From Haloplanus salinus (lineage in GTDB: Archaea > Halobacteriota > Halobacteria > Halobacteriales > Haloferacaceae), in assembly GCF_003336245.1 (NCBI RefSeq), contig NZ_QPHM01000003.1, forward strand, positions 344,975 to 408,974: a stretch of 64,000 nucleotides of DNA, written 5' to 3'. The translations under genes and the position numbers were made by a program. Below, piece after piece: positions 53,380 to 63,230 of this stretch; positions within the stretch are counted from its first letter, which is position 1, and every line of letters begins with the position of its first letter. Below the pieces are notes generated by a model that saw only the letters and a list, made by a program, of their open reading frames with translations, searched no databases and was not told the origin of the DNA.

Positions 53380-55008
53380 TTAATCTTGCGTGGGGTGAGG
53401 GTTAGATTGAGCGTCACGTTTGCCGTCACCACGTGGAAGTCGAGCGGTTACGACGGTTCCGGAGCTGTCGGCGTCGAACGAAAGCGTACCGCCGAGTCGG
53501 GTGACGATCCACTGGACCATCCAGATGCCCAGCCCCCGCCCGTGATGGAGCTGTGACTGTTCCATGGATCCAAGCACAGCATACTCCTGTTCGGGGATGC
53601 CTGGTCCTTCGTCTTCGATCGTAATCACAGCGTGTTCGGCGGATGCGCGAACTGAGATCCGAACGGGTGGCTCGTCCATCTCGGCGTGTTTCATGCCGTT
53701 GCTGACGAGTTCGGCCACAATGGTCCGGACAGCCTCACGATCGGTGTACAGCGTCACCGGCTCCGCGTCGACGGTCACGATCCCTCCGAAATCGTCGGCG
53801 ACCAGATTTCCTACCTCCTGGGTGAGTTCTCCGATTTCGATCCGTTCCCGGCCGATGTGCTCCTGCGAGAGGAGTTGGTCCATCTCGGTGACGGTCTCGC
53901 TCGTCGTCGCGAGCTCTCTGGCGGAAGTCGCGATCTGTTTACCACGTTCCGGCTGGTCAGAAAGGAGTTCCGCGTGTGCACGGATCACGTCTACTTTGTT
54001 ACGGAGGTTGTGACGCAAGAGCCTCACGAGAACGTTTCTCCGCTGCTGGTTGCTCCGCCGTGCTGTAACGTCACGGAAGATGTAGATGTCCCCGGTCGCG
54101 TCACCGTTCGATTCCGTCATCGGGCTGTGTGTCACCTCGAACCATCGGCGGCCGTTTTCGGTCGTCAGCTCACGGTCGACAGGAGCATCACGGAGTTCAT
54201 CGGGTCCAACCCCGATGACCGACTCGAAATCACGTCCGAAGGGGTCTCGAGACTGTGTCCCGGGAAACACCTGCCTCGCGGCTTCGTTCGTATAGATAAT
54301 ATTTCCACGCGTATCCGTTACGATCACGGCTTCCGAAATTTCTCCGAGAACCACGCCGCGGGCCAACCGTGCCTGTTTCGTGGTGTCTTCGGCTGCTTCG
54401 GTGAACACGCTTACCGCTAATGGCACTCCAGAGCCGAGGGCGGTGGCCAAGATGAGATTCTGGACGATACTGTCTTGCAGAGGTGTGAGTGACGCCACGA
54501 ACCCGATCATAACGAGACTGCTACCGCTAATTGGGAGTAGAACGCCTTGCCACAGAGGGACCAATTTACGCTTGAGTGTCGCCTGTGAGAGCAGAAAGGT
54601 TCCCGCGACACTCCCGTACGTTGCTGAGATGTTGACGATGGCCGTCGAGGTGTACTGGATCACTGCCACTGGTAGTTGCGTCGCGAACACCAGGCCGACA
54701 GCCGTCCCGGTGCCACCGAACAATCGCCTGCGCGTGAGTTCTGGACCGCGACCGGTGTGTTCGACTGCGAACCACAACCAGGCCATCGACGCCCCGAACA
54801 GGGCGACTCTCACACCGCTGAACAGCGTCTCGATATCAGCGACTCCCAGACGGACGACCACGTCAAGAGCGGCGACCACGGCGAGACACCCAGCAGTGAC
54901 ACCGAGACCGGTCGTCCCGAGTTCCGGCCGACGGGCGACAGCCGTGATTCCGGCTGTGACCAGGCCCACGACGAGCAGGGTGTCGACGAAGACAAGCGGA
55001 TCGATCAT
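53380..55008 (-). CDS. 7TM sensor histidine kinase with PAS domain
   Basis: 542 residues. About seven membrane helices in the first 205 residues (haloarchaeal 7TM histidine-kinase N-terminal type), a PAS domain (ISEAVIVTDTRGNIIYTNEA, about 220-325), then a phospho-acceptor region NVLVRLLRHNLRNKVDVIRA with the His, and an ATPase domain with N box (LVSNGMKHAEMDEPP), G1 (DEGPGIPEQE) and G2 (GRGLGIWMVQWIVTRLGGTL). All catalytic boxes are present. It overlaps the upstream sensor gene by 4 bases (ATGA), so they are co-translated. No response regulator is nearby. Confidence 0.9.
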   Translation of the reverse strand: MIDPLVFVDTLLVVGLVTAGITAVARRPELGTTGLGVTAGCLAVVAALDVVVRLGVADIETLFSGVRVALFGASMAWLWFAVEHTGRGPELTRRRLFGGTGTAVGLVFATQLPVAVIQYTSTAIVNISATYGSVAGTFLLSQATLKRKLVPLWQGVLLPISGSSLVMIGFVASLTPLQDSIVQNLILATALGSGVPLAVSVFTEAAEDTTKQARLARGVVLGEISEAVIVTDTRGNIIYTNEAARQVFPGTQSRDPFGRDFESVIGVGPDELRDAPVDRELTTENGRRWFEVTHSPMTESNGDATGDIYIFRDVTARRSNQQRRNVLVRLLRHNLRNKVDVIRAHAELLSDQPERGKQIATSARELATTSETVTEMDQLLSQEHIGRERIEIGELTQEVGNLVADDFGGIVTVDAEPVTLYTDREAVRTIVAELVSNGMKHAEMDEPPVRISVRASAEHAVITIEDEGPGIPEQEYAVLGSMEQSQLHHGRGLGIWMVQWIVTRLGGTLSFDADSSGTVVTARLPRGDGKRDAQSNPHPTQD

Positions 55009-56771
55009 CGCTCCCCCTCAAACCGGGTCTTGCGTGCGGGAAGCGCCAAGCGGAGATGCTCCCAAGGGGTCCCGTCGACATCCACGCTCCCGCCAGCATC
55101 GATGGCAATCGACGAGAGCAGCTTTGCTGCGGGATGCTCCGCGGTCGGTTCTGACACTGGATCGGCGTCCTCGTCGCGAGACTTGGTTCGTATATCGACG
55201 TATACGACGCCATCGTACCCGTGATCGTCGGCTGCTGTGACGGTCCATTGTGGGCCCAACTGGCGGTTCGATTCGTCCGAATCGGATCCAGTTCTCGACT
55301 CGGTGCCCGCGACCGATCCGCTGTTTGCGCCCCGCTCTCCGACGTCGGCCTCAAACGAGATGGTCACCGAACGGTTTCGGATCGTGACAGCGTCGAAAAC
55401 GGCCGCGAGCCCCGCAATCAACAGCGACTGTGGGACTGCAACAGTGTACGACTCGCCAGTTGCCTGGACGGTGTGCTCGTCTGCCTGTATCGAACTGTGT
55501 GTCGTGGCGGTCCGCACCCCAGCCAAGAGGTCGCTTGAGGCTTCCAAGGAAGTCTCAGCGAGCGCTTGTTCCATCTCTCTTGCACGCTTCCCCACTGCGA
55601 GAAGGAGGTCGCTACGTGTACGGATTCGTTCACCCACAGCCTCGGGATCGACCTGCGCGTCGCTTGGCGCGACTCCGGACGCGTTACGACTGTCCTGTTT
55701 TTCAACCGACGATGCGAGCCGTGCGATGTCGTTAAGCTGGCCTCCGATCACTTCGGAGAGAAAGTCGGTCAGCATGCGCGTTTGTCGCTCGCGGAGCCGC
55801 TGGTCGGTCGCGTCTCTGAACAGCAGTACCGTGCCGAGGGGAGCGCCGTCGGTATTGCTAATGGCCTCGGAGATGACGGTCAGGACTCCATCGCTCACCC
55901 GAATCAGTTGTCGTTCCTCGTGTGCCCGCACCGCATCGTCGAAGATACGTCGGACGGGCCGTCCGACCACGGCCGGCTGTTCGCAGCCGAACGTGTCCTC
56001 GGCGGCAGTGTTGAGATCGACCACCCTGTCCTTACGATCAATCGCCACGACCGGTTCCGACAACTCATCGACGATACGACTCTGGACTACCGGCCGGGCA
56101 ACCGGAAGCTGTTCCAACGGCCGGTACCAGCGCAGCGTGGCCAAGAGCCCGCCGCCTGCAAGGAGCAGGAGGACAGGGAAGATCCGTTCCGAGTGGGCAA
56201 ATACCGACGACAGGATCGGGGCCAAGGCCAACACGAGAAGTGACCCAGCCGGTAAGAGCCCCTGTCCATACGGCACGGCGTCTCGAGAGATTGCCGCCCA
56301 GAGAAGGATGGCGGCAGCGATAGCGTACAGCGGCGTAAGCACTCCGGAGACGAGTCCGATTACGCGCTGAGTGAGGATACCCGCCTGCGATGTCGTCTCG
56401 ACACCCAGTTCGAACGGGAGGAAACTTACTACCAGCAATATAATTGGCAGCGATATCAAGAGCGTTCGAACCGACCGCGTGAGCCACTGGCCGCGCCCGG
56501 TAAACCTGATAGCGAACAGGAACGCGAAAACAGCGACGAACCCGGAGGTGTTGTACAACGTGACGATCCAAAGTCCCTGATACCGTGCCGGGTAGACGAA
56601 CATAATTATGAAAGCGATACTACCGAGGGTGAGCAAACCCCCAACAGTAGCTAGCGCTCTGGCTCCGGGCCTACTTCGTCGATTCCACGCCGATCGAGTG
56701 AGCGCAGCTCCGATCAACAGAGCGGCGGCACCAAGTAGTGAGTGGGAGAGAGAAATCCCGTAGGGTGACAT
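55005..56771 (-). CDS. 7TM-PAS sensor, degenerate histidine kinase
   Basis: 588 residues. Membrane helices span about residues 8-225, then a PAS domain (IVDELSEPVVAIDRKDRVVD, LNTAAEDTFGCEQPAVVGRP). The expected His region reads TDFLSEVIGGQLNDIARLAS, with no His, and the C-terminal ATPase-like part lacks the usual N and G boxes. It is therefore probably a pseudokinase or regulatory partner of the active kinase whose start it overlaps. A TATA-like GGATATAATT lies about 35 bases before its ATG (56,801-56,810). The region 56,772-57,147 otherwise holds no gene. Confidence 0.82.
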   Translation of the reverse strand: MSPYGISLSHSLLGAAALLIGAALTRSAWNRRSRPGARALATVGGLLTLGSIAFIIMFVYPARYQGLWIVTLYNTSGFVAVFAFLFAIRFTGRGQWLTRSVRTLLISLPIILLVVSFLPFELGVETTSQAGILTQRVIGLVSGVLTPLYAIAAAILLWAAISRDAVPYGQGLLPAGSLLVLALAPILSSVFAHSERIFPVLLLLAGGGLLATLRWYRPLEQLPVARPVVQSRIVDELSEPVVAIDRKDRVVDLNTAAEDTFGCEQPAVVGRPVRRIFDDAVRAHEERQLIRVSDGVLTVISEAISNTDGAPLGTVLLFRDATDQRLRERQTRMLTDFLSEVIGGQLNDIARLASSVEKQDSRNASGVAPSDAQVDPEAVGERIRTRSDLLLAVGKRAREMEQALAETSLEASSDLLAGVRTATTHSSIQADEHTVQATGESYTVAVPQSLLIAGLAAVFDAVTIRNRSVTISFEADVGERGANSGSVAGTESRTGSDSDESNRQLGPQWTVTAADDHGYDGVVYVDIRTKSRDEDADPVSEPTAEHPAAKLLSSIAIDAGGSVDVDGTPWEHLRLALPARKTRFEGER

Positions 56772-57147
56772 ACAGCTACTGATTGGTTGTGATAGGTCGT
56801 GGATATAATTTCGGACGCATCATCGGTAATCGGGTGTCGGACGCAAACGGGGTGCGATTTTCGGGGAGTTGTATCCGACCCCGTCCCTCTCAGCGGCGTG
56901 GCTTGAACGTGCAGTCTTGCAGGCTTCATCTCTCCCGACCGGTGAGGCGGTCACGGTCGCTCGGTCGCGGGGGACGCGTTCGGAGACGCGTTGTTCAGGA
57001 CCGACGAACGGTGTAAGCCGCGCCTGAACTGGCGTTCGTGTCATTTATTAATGAATTTTCCTGTCACAACCTACACCTACCAACCCGCCACTCCGGCTCA
57101 AGCCGTTTTTGAACGCTCAGAACGCGACAGCAGAGAGCAATGGTGAG

Positions 57148-57726
57148 TCAGACCCGAAGCGGATTCGACAGATCGAAACGCCGGAGGAGGAGTTCGCCAC
57201 CAGTCGTGACGACCAGAACACCGAGACACGGTGGCAGCAGTCCAACGACCCACACAAGAAGGGCGAACAGCCCGCCAGACTCACCGCCCACCAAGAGGAC
57301 AAACTCGCCGAGAGCCCACGTCACGCCGAACAACCAGACGAGCGGCGTCCACGTTTCGTGGCTGACCAACAGGTACACCGGAAGCACGAATTAACCCGCG
57401 ATTACGATTGCAAACCCGACCAGTACGGGGGCGACGAAGGGTGCATCTCCGACCGGATCGAACACGAACCGCCAGAACACCAGCCGAACCCCCGCCCACA
57501 GACCGAACATGGTTGTCGCGTACGCCGCTCCACCGCCGACGAGCAGTTGACGTCTCGTCGAGAACCGCCGACCAACGACCGCTAAAGCGACAGCCCCAAC
57601 CGCAACCATCACTGCGGCGCCCGTCGTCAGCGTCGGACCGAACGCGTGACGTGGCGTGAGCTGTCCCAGAACCGACCCGTTCCACGCGGGCATCTCCGAG
57701 CATAATGTCGCGTCCGCTCCCATCAT
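57148..57726 (-). pseudogene. Multi-helix membrane protein with in-frame TAA
   Basis: One frame from ATG 57,726 (MMGADATLCSEMPAWNGSVL) through the helices LTTGAAVMVAVGAVALAVVG and APVLVGFAIVIAG reaches a TAA at 57,391-57,393, then goes on in the same frame, FVLPVYLLVSHETWTPLVWL, GEFVLLVGGESGGLFALLVW, to 57,148. The TAA falls inside a hydrophobic helix, so it breaks one protein of about 192 residues; a Leu codon TTA would restore it. Family unknown. Confidence 0.65.
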
Positions 57727-57866
57727 CTGGAGTTGCCACAACAGTAGTGAAACACTCGTCTCTGAGTCCGATCAGTGAGTTCAGTTGCTAAATTCAACAG
57801 ATGGTAATCATCAAATTACAGTCTGAATGTCCCGTCCAAGATGGAACGCGCATACTCATCTGATCA

Positions 57867-58721
57867 CTACACCAACATTTCCACTATATCGAGGATAACG
57901 GGTGTGAGAATAACTATTGTGAACAAACCGAAAATTACCCCGAATAGCAACAGAAAACTCCCTCGACCGGCTTTCCTCAACGCGGTGTTTCCTGAATCGT
58001 CGTTCATCACCGTCAGGTGAGCTTCCTCGGACATCATAACTGCATCCGCATCCGTGACTGCTTTCGCCGGTACTGGGGTAGCTCTCCCAACAACCGTGAT
58101 TTTCTCGCCAACGCCGATCGTTCCTTCACTCACCTCGATTGGTTTCGTGATGTTATCCAAGACAGAGGTGTATACTGATGGGTCCACCTCCAGCCTGTCA
58201 TCAGCAAGTTCTTGTTCGATTGACTTTTTTGTACTTGGTGTTTTCGTCGTAGTATTCAGCGACAGGCTCTCTTTGTCGGGGTCAACGAGGATATCGGTGA
58301 CTCCGTCAGAAATAATGAATGAGTTATACTTAGTGGCAGAGTCAATTCGTGTCCGACCGCTATCCTGCACTACCTTGCGGATATCGTACTCATAGGCGAC
58401 GCACTCTTCACCTAGTATCGGTGACACAAAAACATCGTCAGGCTGGGCTGGACGAACGCGACCCTGGATTTGAACCAATTCACTGGCTCCGATAGCCTCA
58501 TCGATTGGCAGTGAATCCGTGGCTACTATACCCCACCAATCTTTTATCGCTTTGACCCCGCTGGTCGTCGCGTACAATGCTGCACAAGCCGCTACGGTTC
58601 CAGCCAACAACTTAGGCAAAAATCCATCAACAGTCAGTATAGCCTCCCCAGACAACGATATAAACGCAAGGAAACGCTCCACAAACATATTCCGTGCTTC
58701 TGTATCCAGCCAAATGGACAT
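57867..58721 (-). CDS. GIDE/MUL1-like membrane protein
   Basis: 284 residues. An N-terminal hydrophobic segment (KLLAGTVAACAALYATTSG), then a domain with ELVQIQGRVRPAQPDDVFVS and PILGEECVAYEYDIRKVVQD, typical of the GIDE (BAM) domain of the mitochondrial E3 ligase MUL1 and its prokaryotic relatives. Continues with FIISDGVTDILVDPD and GEKITVVGRATPVPA, ending in a membrane helix (FLLLFGVIFGLFTIVILTPV). No RING finger is present. The role in archaea is unknown; membrane stress has been suggested for relatives. Moderate GC, single gene. Confidence 0.8.
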   Translation of the reverse strand: MSIWLDTEARNMFVERFLAFISLSGEAILTVDGFLPKLLAGTVAACAALYATTSGVKAIKDWWGIVATDSLPIDEAIGASELVQIQGRVRPAQPDDVFVSPILGEECVAYEYDIRKVVQDSGRTRIDSATKYNSFIISDGVTDILVDPDKESLSLNTTTKTPSTKKSIEQELADDRLEVDPSVYTSVLDNITKPIEVSEGTIGVGEKITVVGRATPVPAKAVTDADAVMMSEEAHLTVMNDDSGNTALRKAGRGSFLLLFGVIFGLFTIVILTPVILDIVEMLV

Positions 58722-58734
58722 ATGGATTGTGCAT

Positions 58735-58988
58735 TTATCGGGTTGTCATCCGTTCTAATCGCTGACTGAACAGCGAGCAATAGTCCTCGGACACCGATGC
58801 GAACACCTGCAGCTCGGAATCCTGAGTCGAGTGATTACTGATGCTGGTTCTCCGTTAAGTGGTGTGTCGAGTGCATCCGTTCCTTGTAGCGGTGGGAGCT
58901 CGGTCGTGGGGCGGTCTGTGGCTGTAGCAACTGCTTCGACGACCATCACGCCGAGCAAGTCTGACTGCTTCCAGTTGTGACGAGCCAT
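58735..58988 (-). pseudogene. HalOD1-like remnant
   Basis: The N-terminal part VMVVEAVATATDRPTTELPP, LQGTDALDTPLNG resembles the first half of HalOD1 domains (LPPL..iD.DALd.L). After residue 50 the frame turns Cys/Arg-rich to a stop at 58,755; another frame gives TQDSELQVFASVSEDYCSLF and a stop at 58,735. The strands that normally follow are not seen in either. So it is a decayed or unusual member. Upstream, 58,989-59,226 holds nothing I can support. Confidence 0.45.
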
Positions 58989-59226
58989 CGTAGCGCCTGC
59001 ATCTGTGTGTTCGGGCTAGCTGGGCGTTTCCGAGTCGTCTGGATCGTTTGTATCGTCACACATTATCTATCACCAGTTATCTCGGAAGAAGCGACAGTCG
59101 AGCAACATCTACTGCTTCTGGACCCGTATATTGAACGTGGGTTTGTATAGGGTCGTCGTGTGTTTCTGGGCTACTACCCATCGTGCGAGTCACGACCATT
59201 GTCTAGTTGCCAAGTGAATAATGCTT

Positions 59227-59754
59227 TCAGCACAACGACGGGGCTATTCGTCTGACCTGCGCCCCGAATAGTGGTTTCGTCGCGCGGCTCGGGTGGATGT
59301 TCACTATCGCCGTCGACGAAACGACCTCATCATCGGCGGACGAGATGAGATTCACCACGCGTTCGGTCACGGTTTCCCGGCCGGTAACCGTCCAGACACC
59401 CTGCCGTTCAGCACTACGATTCACCGATGTAAGCCGGTCGAGTGCGTCTGTCGGGACCGTCACCCGGCCGTCACATTCCTGTTCGAAGTGACGGCCGGCC
59501 GTCTCCGTCGAAATGGCCCCATATCGCTGGGGACTCGACTGTGTCACGTCGACGAGACCACGATCACGAAGTTCGTCAGCTGCGTCGTAGACGCGTGTTC
59601 GGGGGACATCGGCAACGTCACTCACGTGCTGAGTAGTCCCTTCGCCGAGGCTGACGAGCGCGACGAACGTCCGGGCGGCGGAGGTACTGAGGCCGAACGC
59701 TTCGAGCTGTTTGACGGCCGTGGATCGTGTCTAGTCGGACGGGTCACCGGACAT
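59227..59754 (-). pseudogene. TrmB-family regulator, truncated with early stop
   Basis: Paralogue of the intact gene at 60,038: VKQLEAFGLSTSAARTFVAL, then VADVPRTRVYDAADELRDRG and ETAGRHFEQECDG mirror its wHTH and linker. An ATG at 59,754 is followed by a TAG after seven codons (MSGDPSD-stop), and the C-terminal effector domain is missing after about 165 codons. Initiation at GTG 59,625 would give a 132-residue protein lacking the first DNA-binding helix. Probably not functional. Confidence 0.7.
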
Positions 59755-60037
59755 TGACTCGTCACCACTTTCGTGAAACCCACGGTATATGATGGTTGTT
59801 GACGCGTAGCGACAGGGAGGTTGGGACCAGTTCCGTGACTACACGCCACTCTACCCTCCGTGCTACCCGCACGAGGAAGTACTGTGAGTAAATGGGTAAA
59901 TAGTTGGATAGGTTCTATTTCGGGCAGTTCAGGAGTCCCGGAATCGAAGTAATCCTGTGATGATTTGGATTACATCCACGCGTCTCAGTGCGACGTACTA
60001 AAAGTCCGGGGCACGAACCGGAAGGTAGCAGTCGAGG

Positions 60038-60877
60038 TTGGGACCAATAGATGATGTTTCAAATCAAGACCAAGCGGTAGAATTGCTCAAACAACTCGGG
60101 CTCAAAGAGTACGAATCCAAGTCCTTCGTGGCGCTCGCACGCCGGCAGCGCGGGACGGCCAAGGACATCAGCGAGACCTCCGAAGTGCCCCGGACGCGCG
60201 TCTACGACGCGATTCGCGTGCTAGAATCGAAAGGACTGGTAGAGACGCAGCACTCAAACCCGCAGATGTTTCGAGCGGTCTCTATCGACGAGGCTGTCAA
60301 CACCCTCCAGTCGGAGTACGTCGAGCGCACTGAGTCACTCCGGAGTGCTCTGAGCGGGCTCGAGCCAACTGACGAAGGGGATTCGACGGAGACCACACAC
60401 GAGGTGTGGTCCATCTCGGGCGATAAGGGCATTACGAGCCGGACACAGCAGTTGGTCGAGGGTGCGACAGAAGAGTTAATGCTCGTGATCGGGCACGAGA
60501 GTATTTTCACCGAGCAGCTGGCCGAACAGCTGCGGTCAGCCCAGGAACGAGATGTAAACGTCATCATCGGGACGGTCGATGAAGAGCTCCGGGCCACGAT
60601 TCAGGATGCCCTTCCGGATACCGAAGTGTTTGTCTCGGGGTTGGACTGGTTGAGCCGGTCACCCCTTCCCGATGACGATACCGAAATCAGTCGGCTGTTA
60701 CTGGCCGACCGTGAGGCGATCTTGATAAGTTCGTTCACCGAAGCCAGGGCGGACAGCCGTGAGCACGAGCGAGGTGTCTTCGGCCGCGGATTCGACAACG
60801 GGCTGGTCGCAATCACGCGACGGCTGATGGCGACGGGATTGCTGCCTGTGAACGACCCCGAAGCTGAGGAGGCCTGA
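60038..60877 (+). CDS. TrmB-family transcription regulator
   Basis: 279 residues, start TTG 60,038 (no better ATG or GTG in frame before the conserved part). N-terminal winged helix: LLKQLGLKEYESKSFVALAR, EVPRTRVYDAIRVLESKGLV, typical TrmB. A short coiled coil follows, then the effector part with VWSISGDKGITSRTQQLVEG, ELMLVIGHESIFTEQLAEQL and DREAILISSFTE, as in the family with a phospholipase-D-like fold. It precedes MgtE on the same strand (122 bases) and could control it. Confidence 0.85.
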   Translation: MGPIDDVSNQDQAVELLKQLGLKEYESKSFVALARRQRGTAKDISETSEVPRTRVYDAIRVLESKGLVETQHSNPQMFRAVSIDEAVNTLQSEYVERTESLRSALSGLEPTDEGDSTETTHEVWSISGDKGITSRTQQLVEGATEELMLVIGHESIFTEQLAEQLRSAQERDVNVIIGTVDEELRATIQDALPDTEVFVSGLDWLSRSPLPDDDTEISRLLLADREAILISSFTEARADSREHERGVFGRGFDNGLVAITRRLMATGLLPVNDPEAEEA

Positions 60878-60999
60878 GTCCACACGGGAGCGTCGGAGAG
60901 GGCGTCATATCATTGCTCCCGAGATTGGTTCGAATCCCCCGCAATCCGCTACGTCACGTCCGGTTCCTGAATTCGTGCGACGCGAGGTGAAGTAATCGT

Positions 61000-62250
61000 A
61001 TGCAAGAACCCACAGTTGACATCCAACGGCAGATAGCTATTTCGGAGACACCAGGGGCGGAGTTCCAGGCACTGCCGTGGACACGACAACGAGTCGTGTT
61101 CTTCCAGCTCCCCGAGTCGATTCAGCGAGACGTGCTCGACGGCATGGATCGCCAGGAAGTACGGCAGTTCGTCCGCCGACTCGACCCCGACGATGCGACC
61201 GACGCGATCGGGTTGCTCGACGGAGACGCCCAAGAGGCCGTGCTCGGTCGGCTCGATGCAGATCGACGAGAGCGGATCGAGTTCCTCCTGAAGTTCAGTC
61301 CGGACAGCGCCGCCGGGATGATGGATCTCGACTACGTCACGGTGGACAGAGACCACGGATCCGAGGAGGTAGCACGGCTCGTCCGACGTTACGAGGCCCG
61401 AACTGGGCGGTTCCCTACCGTCCTCGTCACCGATGGCGACGAGGTGTTGGGGGAGTTACCTGGCCATACCTTGGCCTTGGCTGGTCACGGGCCGGCGGAC
61501 ATCACCGAGTATCTTCGCCCCACCCCCACGGTCCGATACGCACAGCCCAACTCGGAGGTCATCGCGGTGTTCAGGGCCAATCCTCAGAGTAAAATCGTCG
61601 TCCTTGATGAAGACGACAGGATTCTCGGAGTCATCTACGCGGACGACCTCTTGCGAGCCATCGAGGAAGAGGCCGGCCAGACGCTCTATGAATTCACCGG
61701 TGTCGACGAGCAGGAGAGCGTTCTCGATGGGGCCCTCGAGAAGATCCGCCGGCGGTACAAGTGGCTCATTATCAACCTCGGGGGCGGCTTTCTCGCTGCG
61801 GCGACTGTCGGGCTATTCGAAGAAACGATCGCGGCGTTGACGCTGCTGGCGATCTACATGCCGATCGTGGCCGGGATGGGTGGGAACGCCGGCACGCAGT
61901 CGATGGCCGTGACGGTCCGCGGAATCGCGCTGGATCAAATCTCGCTTCGGACTGGGAGGCGCGCCATCGGCAACGAGGTGCTTGCGGGGGGTGCAAACGG
62001 CGTGATTACCGGTGGTATCGTGGCCGTCATCGCCACTCTGGTCAATCAGAGTCCTCTGTTTGGGCTGGTCATCGGTATCGCGATGGTGCTGAATCTCGTC
62101 ATCGCCGGGTTCTTCGGTGCGCTCGTCCCGCTCAGTCTAGATCGGCTCGGCTACGATCCGGCCACGTCTGCGACCGTCTTCATCACGATGGCGACTGACG
62201 TCCTCGGATTCTTTATCTTCCTCGGACTGGCGCAAATCGTGCTCCTGTGA
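61000..62250 (+). CDS. mgtE: MgtE family magnesium transporter
   Basis: 416 residues. N-terminal acidic domain (EFQALPWTRQRVVFFQLPES, DPDDATDAIGLLDGDAQEAV), a CBS pair (about 105-225, MMDLDYVTVDRDHGSEEVAR and KIVVLDEDDRILGVIYADDL), then five membrane helices with the family signature IVAGMGGNAGTQSMAVTVRG and a conserved FFGALVPLSLDRLGYDPATS. It imports Mg2+ and is gated by binding of Mg2+ to the cytosolic domains. Complete and probably functional. Haloarchaea live with high Mg2+. Confidence 0.93.
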   Translation: MQEPTVDIQRQIAISETPGAEFQALPWTRQRVVFFQLPESIQRDVLDGMDRQEVRQFVRRLDPDDATDAIGLLDGDAQEAVLGRLDADRRERIEFLLKFSPDSAAGMMDLDYVTVDRDHGSEEVARLVRRYEARTGRFPTVLVTDGDEVLGELPGHTLALAGHGPADITEYLRPTPTVRYAQPNSEVIAVFRANPQSKIVVLDEDDRILGVIYADDLLRAIEEEAGQTLYEFTGVDEQESVLDGALEKIRRRYKWLIINLGGGFLAAATVGLFEETIAALTLLAIYMPIVAGMGGNAGTQSMAVTVRGIALDQISLRTGRRAIGNEVLAGGANGVITGGIVAVIATLVNQSPLFGLVIGIAMVLNLVIAGFFGALVPLSLDRLGYDPATSATVFITMATDVLGFFIFLGLAQIVLL

Positions 62251-62309
62251 ACTCTCTCACCCTTCTCAGCAGCTGTGTAGCAGACCACTAATAACAGCAC
62301 ACGATCCCC

Positions 62310-63178
62310 TCATCGGACCGAGAGCGTTGGTTGCCTTGGCTTTCGGGTCACGCGCTCGGTGGTACTCCCGAGATGGACCTCGCTCGTGCGACCATATGCG
62401 CCCAGCGTGACGAGGTCCACGTCGTTCTCGTCGACGTAGTTGAGGAGTTCTCGGGACGGCCGTCCACGCCGGATCGGCGTCTCCACTTCGATTCCTCGCT
62501 CGCGGCCCATCGCTGCGATCCCGTCTAGCGTAGTGTTCCCGCTCTCTTTGAGGAGTCCGACGATGCTCCAAGGGACGTCCTCGTAGGCGTAGGTGTTCGT
62601 GTCCACGACGTAGAGGGCGTGCACCGTTGCACCGTATCGGCGATGTCGATCCCCTGTTCGGCGGCGACTATCGACCCGTCACTCCCGTCAGCTGCCACGA
62701 GGACATCGTCGTAGACCTCGAAGTCGTTCGCCACATCGATGTCGATGTCCTCGCGGAATCGGACCGTCAGCACGGGCACATCGGCGTTTCGAACGACTCT
62801 GAGCGTCGTACTGCCGAGGTCCGGTCCGACTCCGGCCTGACCGTGCGTTCCCATCGCCACGAGGTCGACGTTCTGTTCGACGACGTAGTCGAGCATCTCC
62901 TCGTAGGGCGTTCCCTGCCGGAGTTCGTGCTCGGCCGTCAGATCGAACTCGGCGGCCGTCTCTGCGATGTCGGTGGTCGCTCGTCGTCCCAGCTTCTCTG
63001 CTGAGAACCGCAGTTGCCCGTGCGCCGAGGCGTCTGTAACGGTCGAGAACTCGCTCTCGTCGGTCACGTACAGCGCGTGAACCGTCGCGTCGGAAGTCCG
63101 GGCGAGACCGAGCCCGTAGCTGACGGCCCGTTCGGTCGCGGTACTTCGGTCTGTCGGGAGGAGAATGTGGTCGCACAT
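62310..63178 (-). pseudogene. Tandem Usp with frameshift
   Basis: The first Usp domain (MCDHILLPTDRSTATERAVS, AMGTHGQAGVGPDLGSTTLR) and the start of the second (YDDVLVAADGSDGSIVAAEQ) are in one frame; the remainder of the second (HALYVVDTNTYAYEDVPWSI, TLGAYGRTSEVHLGSTTERV) is in another. The shift lies near 62,632, where one base seems lost (ACGGTGCAACGGTGCACGCC). The first domain would still be made, with a foreign tail of about 30 residues. ATG 63,178 is the typical Usp start; 63,190 is the alternative. Confidence 0.75.
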
Positions 63179-63230
63179 GGGTTCCTCCATTGGTATCTAC
63201 AGTTCGCGGTAGCACGTACTCACACGAGGG

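Noticed and set aside
53221..53556. 111-residue frame overlapping the end of the histidine kinase gene
   Set aside because: Its second half is antisense to the kinase ATPase domain, there is no promoter at the right distance and no motif is seen.
57109..57585. 158-residue charged frame on the plus strand
   Set aside because: It is antisense to hydrophobic helices of the membrane pseudogene, which explains its charged composition.
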